Shown here: in pieces, positions 34,136-46,600 of the stretch
Position numbering within the stretch: the first letter of the stretch is position 1
Layout of the letters: each line of letters opens with the position of its first letter
Assembly (NCBI RefSeq): GCF_029784165.1
Contig: NC_073696.1
Coordinates: 247,747,971-247,811,970 of the forward strand
Length of the DNA: 64,000 nucleotides
Direction of reading: 5' to 3'
From: Wyeomyia smithii
Taxonomy: Eukaryota; Arthropoda; Insecta; Diptera; Culicidae
Notes under the pieces: model-generated
Database searches by the model: none
What the model was told of the DNA's origin: nothing
The model's input: the letters and a program-made list of their open reading frames with translations, nothing else
Position numbers and translations under genes: made by a program

Positions 34136-34632
34136 GGGTAGGGAACGGCTTAAGCAGTAGCGCCTATTTTAATCAGTCGAAGAAAACAGACCTCAAACTC
34201 CTGAATTTTGATCAATATCGACAATTTTTATGATGGAAACGAAAACTTTGATTGTCTAGCTGTTTTACGAATATGAGAAATACCGTTAATCACAAAGAAA
34301 TCTGTGAACAATTGCAATTGAAACAAATCGACCTATATTGCAGCCATTCAGGAGCCAGTTCGGGTGCTGAAAACAAAATAGCCTGCAATACATATGGAAA
34401 CTGCTTAAAATAGGTTCGGGGTGATTGGAATAGTGTCCCTCGATTGGTAACTTTGATTGATGATTGTTAAAGTTTGCTAACTTAGTTTTACAACCTGGAA
34501 ACAAGTTCTGACAGAGAAAACGATAGATAACAGATTGATATACTACTGTTTGAGTTTCACCCAACACATTTCGAGTATTCCGTCTGAATACACAGGCGAT
34601 TCCTAAAGCTGCTTAAAATATGTTCCCTACCC
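34136..34632. mobile_element. TA-MITE, family F (497 bp)
   Basis: Termini GGGTAGGGAACGGCTTAAGC and, inverted at the right end, GTTCCCTACCC, each flanked by TA (34134-34135 and 34633-34634). Right-end TIR similarity is interrupted after GGGTAGGGAAC but returns at TTAAGCAG. No transposase. Related copy at 486-810. Confidence 0.82.
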
Positions 34633-34634
34633 TA

Positions 34635-36184
34635 CGTTCATCCGAGTTGATTTCGTGCGTACACTCAAGGTATTTATTTCGTACCGGATGTGTTGGAGTC
34701 ATCACATTTGACAACTTCAGAGCACTATATAAACTTTGGAGTCTTCCACGATTCTCAACTACTCGGAGAATATTATGTCAAACAAAAATCTCCGGAACAC
34801 TTTCTCAAACTCAATTACTAAATTTGTTGGAAATTTTTCAAACCAATACTCAGAATGGCCAGCAAACAGGGAAAACCGGGTAGAAACCGGATATTTTGCA
34901 AAGTCTGCGTCGGATAAATAGAAACTCAAACTCCTAAATGGCGAGATATAGATGGGCTTTGCTTTTCTGGATATTTTGTTTTACTCGAATTTTTCTTCCT
35001 TCTCACTCGCACTGATCAGCGTTTCAATAATAAGTGCCGATTAAACGTCAAAAGAACTACAGCTTTACATGACAAACGTAAAAATAAAAATGGTATGACA
35101 TTAGTCCATCTAATATTACCCCAAACCATATCAAACTGAGGATTCAAACCTCCCTCCCCAGAAACTTCAACCTTTTTTTAAATATAAGAGTTCTGCATAA
35201 ATGTTTATTAGGGTGTTAATGTATGAGAATGTATGAAAAAAAATCTATTTTCGAATTTCGTTTAGTAGAAGGAAGGTTCAAAAGCTTCGTCTTCTCGAAA
35301 AAAGACCTCATGCGAAAATTCTGCACTTCAAGACGAGGAGCGTCAACGCACTCAAAATTTCACTCATTTAACCGATAAAAAATGCATAGAAATTGTCGAA
35401 ATGAAATTGCAAAATTGATTTAAATCGTTTTTTTTTTGCAACAAAATGTCTTAGAAATGTATAACACTTAGAAATATACTATTGTATCGAAAAATAAATA
35501 ACAGACCGCCATGACCGTTGCCAACACACGGCAGAGCTTTTTACTGTAGGAAGTACCGGCCAGTGTACTTCCTTTGATACTTCCGCTATCGCACAAAGGC
35601 CACTTTTCACTATAGGAATAAGTAGTGCCTCTGCATCCACCGCTGACGCAGTTACCACCATTACCGCTGTTGGTGATTACTGCAGCTACCGCAGCTGGAA
35701 CTCGAAAATATTAACTTTCCAAACTAGGTATTTGAATTGTCCTCAAAAGGACTATTTGTTGTTTAGAATATTTCTGTGCTATCCCTGACAATGGAAATAA
35801 AGCATTCTTCTTCGCGCTGAAAGTTTGCATTCCAGAATGTTAGTGTGTTGTCAGAATAAGGCAACTTTTCATCGGATGAAGTGCCGGTTGATGTACCTAC
35901 AACTGATGCTGCCCGCTACCGCACAAAGGCAACTTTTTACTAGAGGAAAAGCCGATGCACCAGCTGGCCTTACCACACAAAGGCAACTTTTTGAAAGAGT
36001 AAGTAGGTACCATTGCACCTACTGCTGCTGGCGCTTCTACCACCGCTGCTGATACATGCTGTAGCTACCACTGTTGCTATCCGCTTCCACTGCTGCTGCT
36101 GAGGACTGGCCTAGTTACCATCCAGAGCTAATATGACTGGTTCAGGCAGATTCAGGCTCTCATATAGGCTAAATAGTACCTTTT
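34635..36184. other. Non-coding, with GCTGCT/ACCGCTGC-rich patches
   Basis: Around 35630-36110 the sequence repeats accgctgctg-like triplets and the phrase ACAAAGGCAACTTTTT about every 60-70 bp (35940, 35980; degenerate at 35595 and 35860). It is a decayed minisatellite. No gene recognised. Confidence 0.4.
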
Positions 36185-36690
36185 ACCAGGTATATAATTC
36201 TGTCGAACGTGCTCGGGAAAGTAAGCATTAAGCGACCAATCAGAGGTCGAATTCTACGTTTTAACACGGCTTGACAGTTATGATGTAGTACAGTGTTCCT
36301 AGGGGTACGAGAAAGCCTCCAGGGGGTACGCGGAAGGAAAATCAGTAATGGCGAACAAAGCAATTTTTTTATAATACTTCATTTGCTGTTTAAACTTGCT
36401 CTTAAAACATGACTGCAGCAATCAAAATAATCATAATTTAATTTGAAACCTTTACTAGACTACCACAACATGATCTACCACTGCTCTCTCGCACTCGGCG
36501 AGAACATTCCAAGCCAGGGGGTACGTTTGATTCGGAAAATATCGACAAAAAAAGGTTGAGAACCGCTGATGTAGTACAATAGTTCGAATAATCAAATTAC
36601 AATTTTCTGCATTTGGGCGGATGCAGATGATTTTCCAATCAAATGCTGCAAGAACAAAGGCAATTCATTGAAAACTAACCGACCTAACAG
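36185..36690 (+). repeat. Local repeat family R, copy 1 (split by a hAT MITE)
   Basis: AGGTATATAATTCTGTCGA, AAGCATTAAGCGACCAATCA, GCATTTGGGCGGATGCAGATG and CCAATC follow in the same order as in the copies at 45858 and 46345. The insert at 36291-36568 is absent from the other two. Confidence 0.75.
36291..36568. mobile_element. hAT-type MITE with exact 8-bp target duplication
   Basis: 278 bp, from CAGTGTTCCTAGGGGTACG to GGTTGAGAACCGCTG. The 8-mer ATGTAGTA flanks both sides (36283-36290, 36569-36576). A CAG...CTG terminus, a GAACCGCTG end and internal GGGGGTACG motifs on both sides fit hAT elements of the Charlie/SPIN type. No coding capacity. Confidence 0.88.
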
Positions 36691-36752
36691 CATTTGAAAT
36701 TAGACATATTTTTTATTATTTCCCTTTGTCAGATTTTCATTTTTCATCCCTA

Positions 36753-37499
36753 CACGCAAAAGTTCAAGCTTTAATCATCCAATGTGTCCTTTCAATTCGC
36801 ACAGAATTTGCTCTGACTTCGCACAACCAATGCGTGATACGCATAACGCAAAAGTTGTATAAGGAATACATTGACAGAGATCAAAATCAGAATATGTATC
36901 ATATACACAAATCGTAATGTCTCGGTAAACTTCGGCTTCGGGCGAACGATCAGTTTCGAGGCGCTCAAAAAACCGTTCTTTACTTTCGCGAGCCGGTGCG
37001 TACCAACGCCTCGTGCATCCCTAAAAATCGTCAGCAACCGAAACAGCCAATAGCGAGCCTTGTTGCCGCGGAAGTTATTGACGCTGGTGCCAGTAACGCA
37101 GAACCGAATACATGTGAATGAAACCAGAGTCATAATTAAATGCAAAATGTTTTGGACTAATTTCATGTTTTTGTTTATTGTTAATGATTGAATGATGTTT
37201 TCAAATGACCTGATTCATGGAAGTGAATCGATCAGACAATAATTTCTTCAATGGAGTCAGTACCCAACTTATCAGTATTGATTGCTGGTTGCACTGTTTT
37301 CACGATGCCAACCTTCTGAACATCGGCTGATGCTTTATAGGTGTAGTGGTTTGGAGCTGCGCAATACATTCAAAATATGCTAGAGTATCAAATGCGTTAT
37401 GCCCAACGCACATGCGTTGTACTGGTTCCAATTTTAATCAGTAAATGCGCTAATTTCGCTCATAAATGATCTGGTTATGCACACTCCAACTTTTGCGTG
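36753..37499. mobile_element. TA-flanked non-autonomous element (family G, 747 bp)
   Basis: Termini CACGCAAAAGTT and AACTTTTGCGTG with TA on each side (36751-36752 and 37500-37501). AATGCGTGATACGCAT near 36827 and AAATGCGTTATGCCCAACGC near 37387 form subterminal inverted similarity. The interior is richer in G+C than usual for a MITE and holds a 124-codon minus-strand frame (36792-37166), starting MKLVQNILHLIMTLVSF, with two hydrophobic stretches and no family I recognise. I do not call it a gene. Confidence 0.68.
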
Positions 37500-37501
37500 T
37501 A

Positions 37502-39164
37502 CGTAGTCTTCCTGAGAGTCGTAGTTCGACGTCAAAAATTGTTAAAATGACTTGCTAGAAGAGTTTTCCAGCTCGGAAATTTTCTGATTTCCAGAAAGCT
37601 GATTTAAAAAAAATGAGGACAACACGACATCCGGATCTATGCTTTTCTAAGATTTATGGATTTTATTTTCATGGAATACATGAAAATTTTACCCTAGTAG
37701 TAGTTGTGAACATTCTCATAACTGTAATCTTCAAGCATCTATAGTTCTGAAAAGAACCGATTCCATAATCTTCAGTATGAAATTCGTGCTACAGAATGCT
37801 GATCGCACCACCACCGATAGTATTGAATATTGGCCGTGCATGAAATTTGTTCTCCGCTGTGCCCTCCAGACTGGAAGCTCCAGTAGCTGCAGCGTAGGAT
37901 GGTAACTGTTGCTGCCGTATGCAAAATAAAGGTAACATGCTCCGCACTGCCTGGAAGTTGACTCGTATGCAGGTCTCGTTTCTCAATGTCGCGTACCTCT
38001 AACAGCTATACTCCACTCGCTGTTGAGTGACAAACTAGACTGAAGCTGAATTTTCTACACGCAGTCTTTTGTATCGAGTTCAGCGTAGATTTTTACCATT
38101 AGGGCGTGGCCACACAGCTTGGAGAAAGAGGAACAAACCAAAACACTTTGTTGAGACAAAATATGTAGGCAGTGGAATTTATTTCGTCCATGTTATTGTT
38201 ATCTGTGCTCGGGAAGCAAGCCAATAACGTGTTTTTCTTGTCCTAGTAGACAGATTCTCCAAAATTTTGACAGGCCAAATTTGATACTCGGTTAAGAAAT
38301 AAAACAGCAAGAAGCATTTCATTTTGTGGGAACCCAGGTAGGGTACTTATATGGTAAAAACTTCGTAGAACCTGAACCCCCCCCCCCCGCCCTTCGACCT
38401 TTCCTGCTGCTATAAACAGTCTTATAAGGAGAAATGGTTTATTCCCACTGGTTAAGAGCATTTCAAAAGTTTCAGTTGGCTGAATTGGGGCTATCCTTGT
38501 TTTTAAAAGCAATAGAGCCTGAAAAGGTACCCGGGTACCCTGCCGAGTACCCAACGGCTTTTTTAGTCTTAGGACATGAATGAATTAAAATTTAAAATCT
38601 CTCCAAAATTATAGAAAAAAAATATTCTGCCAACATTAGCAAGACCGGCACTAGATTTTTTGATGCTTCACAACTTTACCAAAGACACTGGAGAGCTAGG
38701 GAGTCCATAAAAATTCTTGTAGCTGTTTCAATTTGAGTGTGTCGAATTAAATGCTGAAAAAAAATTTTTTTTCAACACTACTAGTGTGCCGGCGTCGGTA
38801 GGATTCAAATCAAAAGTAACCTGTTATATCGAATTTATACACTCAACTGGACTAAGTAAACCAATTTAGGCCAAAATTCTAGGCGCACATAGCATCTAAA
38901 ATATGTTGTAGAGGTTACATCTGATAAAAATCTTACTGACGGCGATGCACTGGTAGTGCTGGCAGATAAAATGATTTCAGTATTAAATTCAATATGCTCA
39001 ACTTTGAACAGCCATAGCATTTTTTGGGACATCCACACTCTTTAGTATCTTCGGAAAAGTTGTTAAGCATAAAAAACTACCTTTTGTTATAAAACGTATA
39101 GTTTAGGCCATATTGAGCTAGGTAGGTTTTACCGCACGAATCTTCATGCAAATTTGAAATGCAG
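37502..39164. other. Non-coding, nothing recognised
   Basis: A run of ten Cs is at about 38379-38388. Short open frames on the minus strand (65-103 codons) lack motifs. Confidence 0.35.
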
Positions 39165-39300
39165 TGCTTCAAGCGGAGACAAAACCAATCGACTTCAGAT
39201 AAAATGGGGATCATTTTGATCCCAAATTAAACAGAAAAACTTGGTTCTGGCTTTGTGTTATCAAGTTTCTTTTTTTCCATATAACGACACCACACTCTAA
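39165..39300 (+). mobile_element. Partial copy of the family B MITE (right half)
   Basis: CAAGCGGAGACAAAACCAAT matches the family B interior in inverted form. TTGGTTCTGGCTTT, ATCAAGTTTC and TTTTCCATATAACGA match 14490-14531. The end is degraded to CACCACACTCTA. Only one arm is present. Confidence 0.65.
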
Positions 39301-40079
39301 TATCCAACACATAAACTTAACTGGAGTGTTTTTGTTTCCTGTATAGACTTATCTTATCACTGCGACCAGAAAGGTTGATCTATTGTGGTTTTGCCCGGAA
39401 GTCTGTTGTATGTCGCATTCCCAGTATTAGCAAAACTATTTAGAGTGAGTGATATGCTTATTATTCATCCGTGCTCGTGTGTAAGTTTTACACTTTCTAT
39501 TACGCTAACTGCTCCACTATCCCAGCCTTGTTCCTTCTACCAAGTATCGCCATTTATCATTCCCTGGTAATATTTCAACTATGTGTCCTTCTGGCCAACT
39601 TAAACATAAGAGGGACTTATTTTGTCAAGAGATAGTCTTAATATTACTTTAGTTCAACGAGAAGGAAGGTCAAGCGGGGAGTCATGCCAAAGTTTTTTGA
39701 CATAGAGTGGCTCTGATTCTACTATAATTCGAACACGACCATCCGCTTGCCAAAGCGGACCTTGCGGCTACGCAGCTCCCCTAACGGGATTGTTGCACAA
39801 ACATAACTTAAAATTTCATTTTCAAAAGATTAAAAATTTATGAATAAAAACGTATTGGAACAGTTTCATGACAAGCTGACTATTTTTTTTAAGTTTTTCT
39901 CAGAGACTTCAGATTATCTTTTCGGTACGAAAGTTTCACAGAAAATGCCTATATGACCTTTATTTGTTTTAGAGCTATGATTTTGAGAGAAGTTTTTCGA
40001 GAAAATTATTTAATATTAAGGATCACCATTATCAATCATCTTACATTTCATTTTTATTTTTGCTCTTTTCCGGTTACAG
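39301..40079 (+). other. 3' end of an upstream intron
   Basis: AT-rich, ending in a pyrimidine-rich tract and the acceptor CCGGTTACAG|A at 40079/40080. No exon recognised in it. Confidence 0.5.
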
Positions 40080-43000
40080 ATTAGCGCATGAAGACCAAGA
40101 AACAATTAGCCGCGGCCGCTGCAGCGGCAGCAGCAGCCGCTGAAAAGAAAGCCGCCAGCACATCTACTACTAGTACCAGTACATCCACTGCAACAGCCGT
40201 CGCCGTGTCCAGTGTAGCACCTAATCCCGTCAAGAAACCACTCAAACGACTCCAAACGAAAGCGAAAGAAGTTTCATTTGTCTCGAGTCAGCCGTTAAAA
40301 CCACTATCCCAGCCGAGCACATCAAAGACTAAAGTAGCAACGTCTAAGCCTCCCGTTGGCCCCAAATCCCCAGTCTTTGCGAAGCTTGACACGACTGGCG
40401 CTCGTACGTTATCTCCAGCGGGAAAAAGTTCATCCTCTGTTGGCAAGGTATGCAAACCTACCAAAAACGATGCCACCACAAATCCAGTAAGCCATTCCGA
40501 GACGACGTCTGCTTCGAAGGTGGCAGCCAGCGTTAAAAAACCGGATCCCATTAAAAGTAAAAAACCCTCGCCCAACGCCGAAGGCGTCAAAAAATCCACC
40601 ACCGGAGATAAAAAGAAGATTCAGAAAGAGCTCAAGAATCTTGGCATCACCGACGGAACAATCCATCAAATCGATGCGGCCACGGTTGAATGCAACCCGT
40701 CAATCAGTGAGATGGTGAAAACCAAATCGCGTGCCACTGTCAGTCAGCAGAAATATAATGAAACAAGCTCGCTGGGTGGTTCTTCGGCGTCGACTGCGAA
40801 GGCCACTGCCAGTGGCCCCAAACCGGAAACAACTTCCACAAACAACGAGGCCAGTAACAAGCCAACGGAAGTCAGCACAATCGCCGCCACACCCATTGCG
40901 ACAAGCAAAAAACGTGCAGGCACTCATCCCACCAGCAGTACACAGAAAATTAAGGATGCTGCAACGCAAAAGACTGTGCCGGACAGCGGCAAACGCGGCG
41001 AGATTGCATCCGAAGGTGGGAAAACAAAAATCGTCCCCACCACGACGTTGTTGGCTACTCCACAACCGCCAGCAAACACTGCCATAGCCGCCGTTAAGGA
41101 AGTTGTCAAAACGCCACCGACCAAATTATGCGATAGCAAAAGTAAAGCGAAAAAACCCGAAAACAACGATGATAATAATGATGCTACCGCGGACCAGCAT
41201 AAAACTACCAAACGCAACACGGGTGCCACGCTGGTGGCGAATACTCCCAAGGCTAAGGCCAGAACTAAAAAGGTAATTCTAGAAGAAAGAAAAGCGGCAG
41301 AGGCGGCCCGGTCGAAGGCTGTGACGGAGGTACCGTCAGCTGCAGCCGGTTCCACCACATCTCTTTTAGCTGCTTCTGCTGTTGTTAATGCTGGCACTAA
41401 ACATACCGACGATAAACAAAAGATTGAAGAGGAAAAAACATGCTCCCTTGGTGATCTCGAGCCGGACGACCGGCATGAGGCCGATGTTCAGAGTCGCATC
41501 GAAGACATTGTGAAGGCTCTGGAGCAAGAGGATGACGACGAGCAGCACGGTGCAGGAGGGCTGGCTATCCATCCAAAAGTGGGACCGTTTAAGACGGAAC
41601 CACCGATTCGGCTGGAAGAACAATCCTCTGCTACGAAAGAGAAGACCACTAAGAAGGCAACGGCTAAACCGAAAGGGTCTAAATCGCAACGAAAGGCGCC
41701 GACAAAGAAGAAACCCACCGGCGGTGAGAAGTTGGAAGCCAAAGATGAAATTCAAAAGAACTCAATTACGACAGAAAATAATCCATCCGCTGCTAAGACC
41801 GAGGTGGCATTATCGAAACACATTCCGAGTGATGATGTCAGTGCTGAAAAGGGCCCGGAATCGATTAGTAAAGGCGCTTCGACGCCGGCAGCCAAACGCA
41901 AATATGTTAGAAAACCTAAAACAGCGGAATCCACTGTTAAAAATGTTGGCGCCGCTGCGTCAAAAAAATTAGATCAGAAAAAGAGTAGCGTTCCGGAATT
42001 GATTCCTATTCGCCCAGGATCGCAAAACACTCAAGAAAAAGACGCACAAAATTCGACTGAAAACACAACAACTGAAGTTCCCCCATTAGGTGGCTCTGCA
42101 CCTTCAGAAAAAACCAACGAGAGAGAAGTCGTCAAACAACCCGGCTCTCCCGACCCACCCAAAACATTGCGGTCTTCTACGGAAAATGACGATGATTTGC
42201 CACTCAACCAACTCAAAGATAAGACCAAATCAAAAAGTGAGTCCCCACAAGTTTTCACGACCCCCGCTCTTGCTCCAACCACTGTTTCGGCGGAGCCTGT
42301 CGGTTCATCGATTATAAACCCGGAGCCAACGACTCCACTGTTAGCAAGTTTACTCACTAAACCTGCCAAATCGAGAAAAAAATACGTTCGAAAGAGCCCA
42401 GTTAAACAATCTCTAAAAGTCCCTTCAAGTGTCACCACTAAAGACACCAAAAACGATAAAAAGTCGGAGAAGAAAGATGTGTACGATTTTGACGATTCGG
42501 AGAGTGACATCGAAACGCCAGTTAAAGGAGGAAAACCAACTTTCAAACGAAAACCTCTGGAATCAACGTCAACAATAAAAGATGAGGAAGACGATGAGAA
42601 CAGCGAGGAAGCACTTGGTGCGACAAAATCTATCACAGACGAGAAAGAATCTCACGTAAAACCGGAGAATAAGACCGAAAATGATGAAAGTGATGGTGCG
42701 AAAGATACTAAAAAATCGCCCAAAAAGAGTTCGGAAAGACTGAGCACTCCATCCTTCAACTCCGACCAGTCGGACGATGACGTCGATCAGGATCCGGACG
42801 AACGTCCACGAACCCCAATCAGCCGCAAAGTGAAGCAGGAAGTTCGCGACAGTTCCGAGGACGAATCGGACGGCTATTCCTCTGAGGAGTCTGTACGCAC
42901 ACGAATTGTGAAGAAGCAGTTAACGGCGAAAACGCGACACCTGAAGCTGTACGGTTTCTGGTCTGGTCCGAAACGTCACCGGGTCGCATCACTGAACGCA

Positions 43001-43479
43001 ATCGCCAAGGTACACTGTTTGTATGAGAATGAAACACGAGCGGCTCTGGAGGCCAGTTTGATGAAGCAAGCGACTTCCAGAGCGGCAGCCTCAACAACGA
43101 CAACGACGGTGTCAGCAACGGCAACAACGACGTCGTCAACAGCAAAAGCTACCACCAGTAAAGCGGTTAAGAAAGAAAAAACTGACGATGATGACGAGCG
43201 CAAGCACGAAACTGGTGCTACGACACGAGAAGATAAAGATAAAAGTGATAAGAAAGAAAAGACCGACGAGAAGAGCCAGAAGGAAACCAAGTCGACAAAC
43301 GTGAAGGAAGAGAAAAAGAAACCAACGAAATCAGTTACAATAAAGGAGGATAAGAAGAAAGAAACGAAGAAAGCAGACCCCAAGGAAGACCGCAAGGATT
43401 CCCGGAAGAAAGAGAAGCAAAAGGAGGAAACGGAAAGCGAAAGCGAGAGTGAAGAATCGGAGGAGGAAGTTGTAACTCG
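40080..43479 (+). CDS. wge: winged eye-like chromatin protein, first coding exon
   Basis: Acceptor TTACAG at 40079; ATG at 40088, preceded in frame by TAG at 40082-40084, so translation starts in this exon. The exon encodes 1,130 residues plus two bases and ends at the donor ACTCG|GTAAGT (43479/43480). After an alanine run (residues about 8-18) most of the protein is low-complexity and disordered, rich in Lys, Ser, Thr, Pro and Glu with basic nuclear-signal-like clusters (SRKKYVRKSPVK, AKRKYVRKPK). Acidic serine patches such as DSSEDESDGYSSEES precede a conserved-looking island at about residues 945-1000 with LYGFWSGPKRHRVASLNA. A Lys/Glu-rich, probably charged-helix tail follows. The composition plus the ASLNA island suggest the Drosophila wge / BAHCC1-TNRC18 family, which regulates chromatin in the nucleus. 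Assignment is from memory of family features, not from a search. Confidence 0.7.
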
Positions 43480-45107
43480 GTAAGTGGATTTTATAATAAT
43501 ATCTTTTACGAAAGGGACTCTTATTGTTGAAAATCGAAAACATTGTTTGAAGAATGAATGGAACTAAAATCCTTTAACAAGAATTTTACAACTTGTGATA
43601 AAATTAACTGAAACTAAGAAAACTAATGATCCTAAAAACTAGAAAGGCAAGTAAATTCTCTGTTAAGTTGAAATTTGAGTTTAGGTTTGTTTGAAGCTAG
43701 TTGAATATAAAACTGCAAGAGTTCTTCGGAAATAATTTACAACAGGAACATGAACTAAACAATGTCACTCAAATAATAAAAATAGTTTTAAATGGTATAA
43801 AATAAGAAAGATATTGCATAATGAGTATTAAACCAGCAAAACTTGTTTAAGCTATCGAAAATAATAATTATTTTTTAATAAGATTTGCAACACCAAAATG
43901 ATATAAAATCGAGGAAATTGGAGAAATATTTCATTTAGGTTCTTGTATCGACAATTGGTTGGCAATTTAAAATTATCCATTTTTTCGTTCAATTTGGAAC
44001 TAATTTCATACATTTGAAACCATTTTAGAGCCTGAGATGTGTGATGAATTCCTAAAAAGTCCTTACCCAATCGATGGCAGCGTTTTTATTGCTTTAAGCT
44101 CAATAACTAGTCGTTTCCAAACGAATTTTCAACAGCTCCAAAAGCTCCTCAGTTAAAACCTTTAGTGCACTAATGCAGCCCTATTTAAATGTGATTTGGA
44201 CCAACGATGGGATTCTTTTAGCTCTATACTAATTTTGATTTGTCGCGGATATTTTTGGCTTGAATAAGGATTATTCTCCCTTTTCTTACTCCCTTCATCT
44301 CTGTACTTCAGAAGCACTTTTTGGTATTTTCCTGATCTTTTGTAACCTCAAGATTTAATTCGAAACTTATTTAAACTATAGATCAAATTATCTAAGGATA
44401 TCTTGCGGCTATGAGCTGTATTTTATATGCTTTTTTGGACCTTCAAAAGTTTTTCTAGATTCCGATATTTTTTTTCGTCATCTGGATTCCGATATTAGTT
44501 TTAAGTTGTTTTTTTATTTCCAAGATTATAAAAGCTAACCAAGAGTGGAGGGGTAGGAATAATTAACACCTAGTTAGACGAAAAAAGGAATATCCTGAAT
44601 AAAAATTTGCATGCAACCTGCAACGTTCCAAACCTACATGCAAATGAATGTTGGGAAATAACAAAATAAAATAATTTCAATAAAAATATTTAATTTTCAA
44701 CATATTTTCAATTGCCGGGTTCGACTTTGCACAGATGTTTCTATCTGCCAAAGAAGTCATTTTGTACTAGTAGTATTCTTATGGAATCACGGCTAATAGA
44801 AGAATAAACTACTTATAGAACCAGAAAGCTTCGACAAAACTGTAGATAATAACTCTGTCTCTCCGAAAAAAAAAACAAACACCGTATTTTTTCTTTCAAT
44901 GAATATCTAAAAAATAATAAAAATTAATTATCTTAAAAAGCTAAGAACAATGCTTTTAAAATTATTTTTTTTAATAGAAACTAAAAAAGGTTAGCTAAAC
45001 AATGATGGCTTTCTAATTATCAAGAAATGAGAAACAGCAGACAAATTTTTAACCCTCCGAACCCCCTCCCCCCCTTCCACCCCGTGGACAACTGCCAATA
45101 TAAACTC
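43480..45107 (+). other. First part of the 9.6-kb intron 1
   Basis: AT-rich and featureless apart from the donor GTAAGT at 43480 and a polypyrimidine patch near 45060-45085. Confidence 0.45.
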
Positions 45108-45196
45108 TGAATACTGACCCTAACAGTCTCTCCCGAGCCGAAACTCAAACCTACGACGACTTGCTTGTTAGGCCAGCATCGTACTTCGAGACCAGC
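45108..45196 (-). mobile_element. SINE fragment, copy 2
   Basis: CTAACAGTCTCTCCCGAGCC is shared with the copy at 811-1016, followed by a mutated B box (CTCAAACC) and the GCATCGTACTTCGAGACCA start. Only the tRNA-like head remains. Confidence 0.75.
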
Positions 45197-45857
45197 AGAG
45201 GGGGGTGAATCAACAGTACTTCGAAACGATATTATTTCTTGGCATATATTGAAATTTGATTTTGATCTACTTATGATTCATAGTTTATCTTTTACGTGTC
45301 TTCAAAGTCCTAATATTGACATTTAGACCCTATTAGGTTTAATGAGAATGGGAAGTTTTAAATTTTCAAACCCGTTTTCTCGAAACTATGAGGTTGTGCA
45401 AGTTTTGTACAAAAACGACGATATGCCAATTTTGTGACAGTTTGTTCGTTGGTCGTTTCGTAGAGTCTCTGCGAACCAATTATGGATGCAGTATTTTCTT
45501 ACTGAGACGCTTACATTGCACTTCTTTTCTTGATAGTAAACTGACGATTTTTTTTACTATTCCAATTAAAAATAGGTCGTCCTTTGGTTTGGCACCAAAC
45601 TGAGTTTCGTTAGTTTTAGTGTTAGTACATGCCTGCATGGCGACGATGCTTTCACACAGAAGGGAAATCGAAAATCTAGCGCTGTGGAAGGTGCGGTATA
45701 TTTTGTTTTTTTTTTTTTTGTTCATTTGGACCACTACGACCATTATTTTGATCTTCTGTGGTTTACTCTGTTGGTCCGTGGGCTATGGAAGACAGCGAGA
45801 TATATGAAATCGCCATCTGCTGCAACTTGGCTTGCTGCTGGTCGATCCAGTTAACTA

Positions 45858-46075
45858 GGTATAATATTCTGTCGACCGTGCTAAAGAAAACAAGCATTAG
45901 GTGACCAATCAGATTAATCGAAACCGGTGTTTCATCAAGGCATGACAATTTTAAATAGAACAATAATCAATTAACAGTTTGCTGCATTTGGGCGGATGCA
46001 AAGATGATTTTTCAATCGATTGCTGTAAAAATAAAGGAAATCGGATAGAAACTGACTCAGTTTGAAACATTTGAA
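45858..46075 (+). repeat. Local repeat family R, copy 2
   Basis: AGGTATAATATTCTGTCGACC, GTGACCAATCAGATT and GCATTTGGGCGGATGC match 36185-36690. It lacks both inserts seen in copies 1 and 3. Confidence 0.72.
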
Positions 46076-46344
46076 AGAGAACAATTTTCGTGACTCTCGT
46101 GACGCGTACCCATATATATTGCCTAAAGACGTAATTCTACGTCAAACATTTGACGGCCGACAGATTTTGTTTATCAGTACCCCCATTTGCGTGTTGCTGA
46201 AATACGGCAGCTTGGCACTGGATGAAGTACCGGCCAATGTAGCTATGTTGCTGTATTGCTGCTACCCACTGCTACCTACTGCTACTTAGTGACGACCGTC
46301 CTAGTGGCCATTCACTAGCAAACTGATTGGTTTGAACAGAAGCA

Positions 46345-46600
46345 AGAATAATATTCTATCGACCATATAAGGGAAAGCAAGCATTAGAGGTCGAAATGAG
46401 CGTTTCAACAAGGCTTGACAATTCAAAATAGTACAATACAGTCAGTAGTAGTACCTCCTAAAAAACCGCGTTCATTCAAAAATCCGCGTAAAAAACCTGA
46501 CTGTAGTTCAAATAATCAAATTTAAATTTCCTGCATTTGAGCGTGTGCATTTCCAATCGATTGCTAGAAGAATGAAGAAAATTGGTTAGAAACGTTGTTC
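46345..46600 (+). repeat. Local repeat family R, copy 3
   Basis: GAATAATATTCTATCGACC, AGCAAGCATTAGAGG, GCTTGACAATTC and GCATTTGAGCGTG match the other copies. It is interrupted by the 65-bp insert at 46439-46503. Confidence 0.7.
46439..46503. mobile_element. Tiny TA-flanked insert with CAGTCAG ends (65 bp)
   Basis: Ends CAGTCAG and CTGACTG, TA on both sides. Copy 1 of family R shows the empty site ACAATAGTTCGAATAATC. The interior has AAAAAACCGCG and CGCGTAAAAAACC as inverted subterminal repeats. Probably a deletion derivative of a Tc1/pogo-type element. Confidence 0.65.

Noticed and set aside
42031..42636. 201-codon antisense open frame opposite exon 1 of the wge-like gene
   Set aside because: Frames opposite low-complexity Lys/Ser/Glu coding sequence stay open by composition. 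The + strand frame has splice sites and phase continuity; the antisense has neither.
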